Below are positions 60,335-64,000 of a stretch of 64,000 nt of DNA, piece after piece. The stretch lies in assembly GCA_963576565.1 (NCBI GenBank), contig OY755045.1, positions 37,530,667 to 37,594,666 on the forward strand, written 5' to 3'. The notes beneath the pieces were generated by a model, which saw nothing but the letters and a program-made list of their open reading frames with translations, made no database searches and was not told the DNA's origin. Position 1 is the stretch's first letter. Each line of letters starts with the position of its first letter. This DNA is from Aspidapion aeneum (lineage: Eukaryota; Arthropoda; Insecta; Coleoptera; Brentidae). The position numbers and the translations under genes were made by a program.

Positions 60335-61010
60335 TATCTGGGGGCACGGCAGTGCCCCGACAAGCTCGCGTAAAGTGCTGTAACATCTTTTCTTGAAACA
60401 TTTCAGCCCATATTTATCTAAAACTCTACTTCGGATTGAGTTACGAAACTCAAACTTTGCACAGTCGTAGATCTTCATAGAGTTAACAAACCCTAGTTTC
60501 ATGGACTTCCATAAAGTAGTAAAGTAGTTACCAAATTTCAAAAAACGTCGAAATTGCCTCTCACTCATGTATAGATCATCAAAATTCTACTGTACTTTCA
60601 GACATGCTACAAAGCTGAAATTTGGCAGACTGATAGAAACTATGACCAAACCCTTGGGAAAAACAGACAACCCCAAAATTCTAATTTACTCTCCTCTCCT
60701 ATACATGTAAAGTTATGTAAAAGTACCATTGCCCACTTCCAGAAATGCTAGTAAGCTTTAGCATACTGATAGAAAATATGATAAAAAATTTATATTTGCT
60801 TCCCTCCCCTATAAATTTAAAGTTATATAAAAGTAACAAAACAAAACAAACAAAATTTTAATTCACTTCCCTCGCCTATAAATGTAAAGTTATGTAAAAG
60901 TAGCATTGCCCACTTCCAGGAACGCTAAAAAGTTGAGCTTTAAAAGGCTATGTAAAAAAAACTAAAAACATTTCCAAACTAGTAAGAACTTTTCATTTTG
61001 AAATTTGTAA
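60335..61010 (-). mobile_element. Tandem-unit repeat family ending in a GC hairpin, copy 2
   Basis: Reverse-complement relative of 26480-27825: hairpin GGGGCACGGCAGTGCCCC at 60341-60358 preceded by the complement of CAGATA, then TTTCTTGAAACATTTCAGCC, CTACGACTGTGCAAAG in inverse, CTCACTCATGTATAGATCAT, several ~120-140-bp units (CACTTCCAG-AA-GCTA, CTCCCCTATA-AT-TAAAGTTA) and ACTAGTAAGAACTTTTCATT at 60977. Fewer units and more deletions than copy 1. Confidence 0.7.
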
Positions 61011-61019
61011 TGAAGAAAT

Positions 61020-62680
61020 TGGAACACTTGTTTTCTCACTTTGAACATAAGAGAATCAAGACAAAATTAAGACACTATGTAACAAAATTTAAGTATATGA
61101 AAATTACGTTTTTGAATTTTGAAGAATTTTTGAAAAGTTTGAAATTTGTTAAAAAATTTGAAAAGGCTAAGTTTCTTTAAATTTTTAACATTTTGGAAGA
61201 ATTTCTTTAAAATTTTAAGAATGTTTGAAAAGTTTAATATTTTTTAAAAATATTTAGTTTTGGAGTTTTTTTAGCTCTAAAAGCGCTGGATCTTAATTAT
61301 CATAAGATAAGTCTTTGTATTCAAGTGATTATAAAAATTGATTCAAAATAAAAATAAACCCTATAACGTCGAATTTTCTTCATAATCACTTAGGAAAAAT
61401 AGCCTGTCTTGATCGTGCTTTCATTGCAACGTTATCGTTTCTAACAGAATCTAATAATAAAGCTAAAACAAATTTATTAATAATACATACAACATCGGAT
61501 GTCGGCCGTTATATGTTACAGTACTGGGCAGATTTATAAATAAGGCCAGATATGCAATATCGTCGGATATAATATAATCTGAGGCAATGTTGTAAAATTT
61601 AATAGGTTATGTTGTGTGTTGTGCTGCACTAAATGATAGATATAAATATCCTTATAGAATATTAAACTTTCCGTGCTATAAAGTATTGAAAATAGCAAGT
61701 TAAAATAAGATAATTCTTTCAAATCAAGATTTTGTATTATTATTAATTAAAATACATACGTGTATTATTAGATAACTATAAAAACATGAAATTTTACCAC
61801 AATTCTTTTAGTCCGGGGCCATAGCGTCAATGTTTGGCTTCCTTGGGCTTTTTGATGAAGATTTTATAACACCTGTTTCCATCGATTACTAATGATCCCA
61901 CCAACACTGCATGATCTGTTAAGAGACCCAAAATTGTCTCAGTCAAAAAGTAAGGTTAGGGTGTCAAAATATTTTTTCAATTCTGAACAGTTTAAGCTAA
62001 AGTGATGAAATTTGGCACGCACATCGGCCTTCACATAGTAATTTTTTGGCCGTCAAAAAAATTATATATTTGCCCCTAAGTGTTTTTAGTTTATGCCTTA
62101 TATCTTAAACTATTGCACCTGCACACCAAGTCTTATTAGTATCAAATTGGTAGACCACAGGTTTGCATTATACAAAAAACCGAAGTTGTTAACAAAGCCT
62201 TCTAGGTGGGGGCAAGAATTTTTGTACTATAAAATAAAGAAGCTTATTTGACTTATGTCAGGAAATTTTGACCAAACGGTTGCGGTTGATCACTTTTTAA
62301 TTTTATAAACTTTTTACTTTGCCCCTGGCTCCTAGTGGCTTTAAGGGACCAACATTTTATTTTGACCCCACCTCAAAATCAGAAAATTACTCATTCAAGA
62401 CATTTTATTGGGTCGGTCACATATCACAAAATGCAAAAATTTTCATCTTTAGGGGCGGCTTCTATATAGGGGTTATAAATCGGTGCAAATTTAAAAAAAG
62501 CTAATTTTTGTGGCAATTTATCTCGGGCCTCAGGTATTGATCCATTAGCTGTGTTAAAATCTTTCTCGACCCTACGGGGTGTCAGCGAGTAAAATTTGTT
62601 TTTAGACTATCCTATTTATCTTGCACGCTACTGAATCTGCACAACTAGATCTCAATAAATTAGAGTATTACATACTACCC
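61020..62680. other. Unassigned, partly low-complexity stretch
   Basis: 61080-61260 is a run of GAATTTTTGAAAAGTTTGAA-like text, effectively low-complexity. 61990-62560 contains GATGAAATTTGGCACGCACA and repeated TTGCCCCTA/GGGGC phrases, in the style of dispersed insect repeats, but no ends were found. Confidence 0.35.
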
Positions 62681-62689
62681 CCCGTTCAT

Positions 62690-63145
62690 AGATGAATGAA
62701 TGTATGAATGTACGGTAGTGGCGGTTAGCACCCTTAAAGAATCTAACCTAGCACTGGGCCCGTTGTGCACCACGTACCGATTGTGTTCGACTCAGATAAT
62801 AATTTAAATACTATATAATCAACAGGGTATAGAGAATCACACTGTGCCCGCACTAGCTGCTAACTCCAAATAGGCACTTCATATACCCTGTCCCATGTAG
62901 TGATTGCCTAAATTTCCAGGTCACCGAATCCATTCAGAGAATCAGTAGATTTCCCATAGATGTTATCTGGTGTAATGCCAAAAGTTACTAGTTAAAAAAA
63001 ATTGTTAATATTCTGGTCAAAGTTCGTCCGTTACCAGACTATCCATTTACCCATGGATCGAGGCCCCTTTAGTCGCCTCTTACGACAGTTCTAGGCGTTA
63101 CCTTGGTGTTATTTCTATCTCCGGACACCATACGGACCCCAGGTT
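62690..63145 (-). repeat. Probable LINE-derived leader sequence, class unassigned
   Basis: On the minus strand the text GTCGTAAGAGGCGACTAAAG followed by GGGCCTCGATCCATGGG resembles a phrase I associate with 5' regions of insect non-LTR elements. The surrounding 450 bp are GC-richer than the flanks. There is no reading frame of note. The assignment rests on memory of the phrase only. Confidence 0.3.
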
Positions 63146-63574
63146 ATAGATAGAACAGCTAATAGCGACGAAAGAAAGTAAAATTCGTATCCATGTAGAC
63201 TTGTGAAACATAGGTAAGTTCCTGTTCAATTGGTGTTAAATTTAAAATTCACAAAATTTTCAGAGATAAAAACTGAATTAGAATACTTTGATTAAATGAC
63301 TGTGTATCGAGTTATTATAGCTGTGTACTAAACTAAACATTATAACGATCAATAATATTCATAAATCAGTACAGTGTTGTTACAAAGTGAGTACATATTT
63401 CAGATGGGCATATTAAAATAAATTTTGCCAATGGCAATATTATATGCGTGTATATGCGGGTCGAAATGCATTAAGAGAATATAGTACTTAAATCAAAATG
63501 TGGAACTGGTTTAATGTTAATGGTTTATTTTGACGTTTTGTTAATAACTGTAGAAACTTAAATGCTGGCAATTT

Positions 63575-63655
63575 TTGATATGTATGTATTAATCGGTTTT
63601 GTAACGTTCTACCTCCATTCTGTTCTTCATTATTCTTATTGTTGAGATTATTTGA
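63575..63655 (-). repeat. 3' tail of an RTE-like LINE
   Basis: On the minus strand the segment ends GGAGGTAGAACGTTACAAAA followed by CCGATTAATACATACATA. This is the same terminus as the RTE relic at 16298-16330 (GACGTAGAACGTTGTGAAAC, CCGATAAGTATATA). Only the last ~80 bp are present, as is common for severely 5'-truncated insertions. Confidence 0.6.
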
Positions 63656-64000
63656 GAGGTAAGGGCCATTTCATATCAAATCAACCAAAAAAAAGGTGGT
63701 TTGGGAATTCATCCTTTGAAGATTTTCGGTACAGTTTTTAAAACCACATTCGAAAAGTCCAACATTTCAGACTTTTTGACCAGTAGTTTGTTTGTTATTA
63801 ATTTTTAAAATTGCAGTTTTGCCATGAGAAGCAAAATATCTCAAAAACTACTTACACTAGAACCATGATTTTTGGCTTGTTGGAAAACTTGACCGTTCTA
63901 CCTAATAGTAGTATCAATAGCACTCTTTACAAAATAAAGACAAACAAATAGCAGACTTTAATAATAATTTGATACCCAAAGATGGAGCTGTGCTGCAGAC
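63656..64000. other. Unassigned repeat-like sequence running off the window
   Basis: GGGCCATTTCATATCAAATC at 63664 and CAAAATATCTCAAAAACTAC at 63833 have the look of a dispersed repeat end, but only part is inside the window and no second copy is present for comparison. Confidence 0.3.

Overview
The window reads as a repeat-dense, AT-rich intergenic stretch of an animal genome, most likely an insect. A beetle with a large genome is my guess, from the mix of element families rather than any host gene. No intact host protein-coding gene, tRNA or rRNA could be supported. Every coding match I can defend is a decayed transposon: RTE-like, Jockey and RNase H-bearing LINEs, a Penelope-like reverse transcriptase (RT), mariner, pogo/Tigger, and a DUF4817-type helix-turn-helix fragment. 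The long TDRQ/SVCL reading frames are translations of a (TCTG/CAGA)n microsatellite, not genes.

The signature of the window is one non-autonomous family present five times: 436-1121 (+), 12702-13641 (-), 14037-14759 (-), 28872-29612 (+) and 55395-60180 (+). Each copy starts with a hairpin (AGCTCACAC...GTGTGAGCT), continues with a conserved leader, a (TCTG)n tract of about 5 to about 137 units, a conserved motif, three ~120-bp tandem units and a second hairpin, and in four copies ends in a fixed tail (GGGGCCCATATATTGGCAGAGTA region). It inserts in T-runs without a clear target-site duplication (TSD). This architecture resembles Helentron-derived non-autonomous elements (HINE/DINE-1/mini-me type). 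An unoccupied paralogue of one insertion site lies in the window, which fixes the element's ends.

Layout. 0-12.7 kb: family copy 1, a gutted mariner, RT scraps, a 0.5-kb tandem duplication and a long-TIR MITE. 12.7-20 kb: two same-strand family copies bracketing a LINE fragment, then three minus-strand LINE remnants. 20-23.3 kb: sparse, with a LINE RNase H-tail remnant. 23.3-30.9 kb: a ~7.5-kb structure with ~0.8-kb inverted arms, containing direct repeats, a hAT-type MITE with 8-bp TSD, a Lep1-like element, a hairpin element, a tandem array ending in a GC hairpin, and family copy 4. 31-37 kb: a triplicated ~170-bp repeat, an RNase H LINE, a second mariner carrying a hAT-like end, and a second Lep1-like copy. 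37.6-45.7 kb: a ~370-bp near-perfect palindrome, a pogo remnant and palindromic ATTTAAAGT clusters. 48-55 kb: a Penelope-like RT, three LINE pieces and a DUF4817 fragment. 55.4-60.2 kb: family copy 5, with ~550 bp of TCTG repeat and a 3.67-kb 5'-truncated Jockey LINE nested inside it (10-bp TSD). 60.3-64 kb: a second copy of the GC-hairpin tandem family and the tail of another RTE.

Nothing here works together as a pathway. The story is layered transposition: Jockey into a Helentron-like element, a hAT MITE into an inverted-repeat arm, a hAT-like end into mariner, and Helentron-like copies into LINE and repeat DNA.
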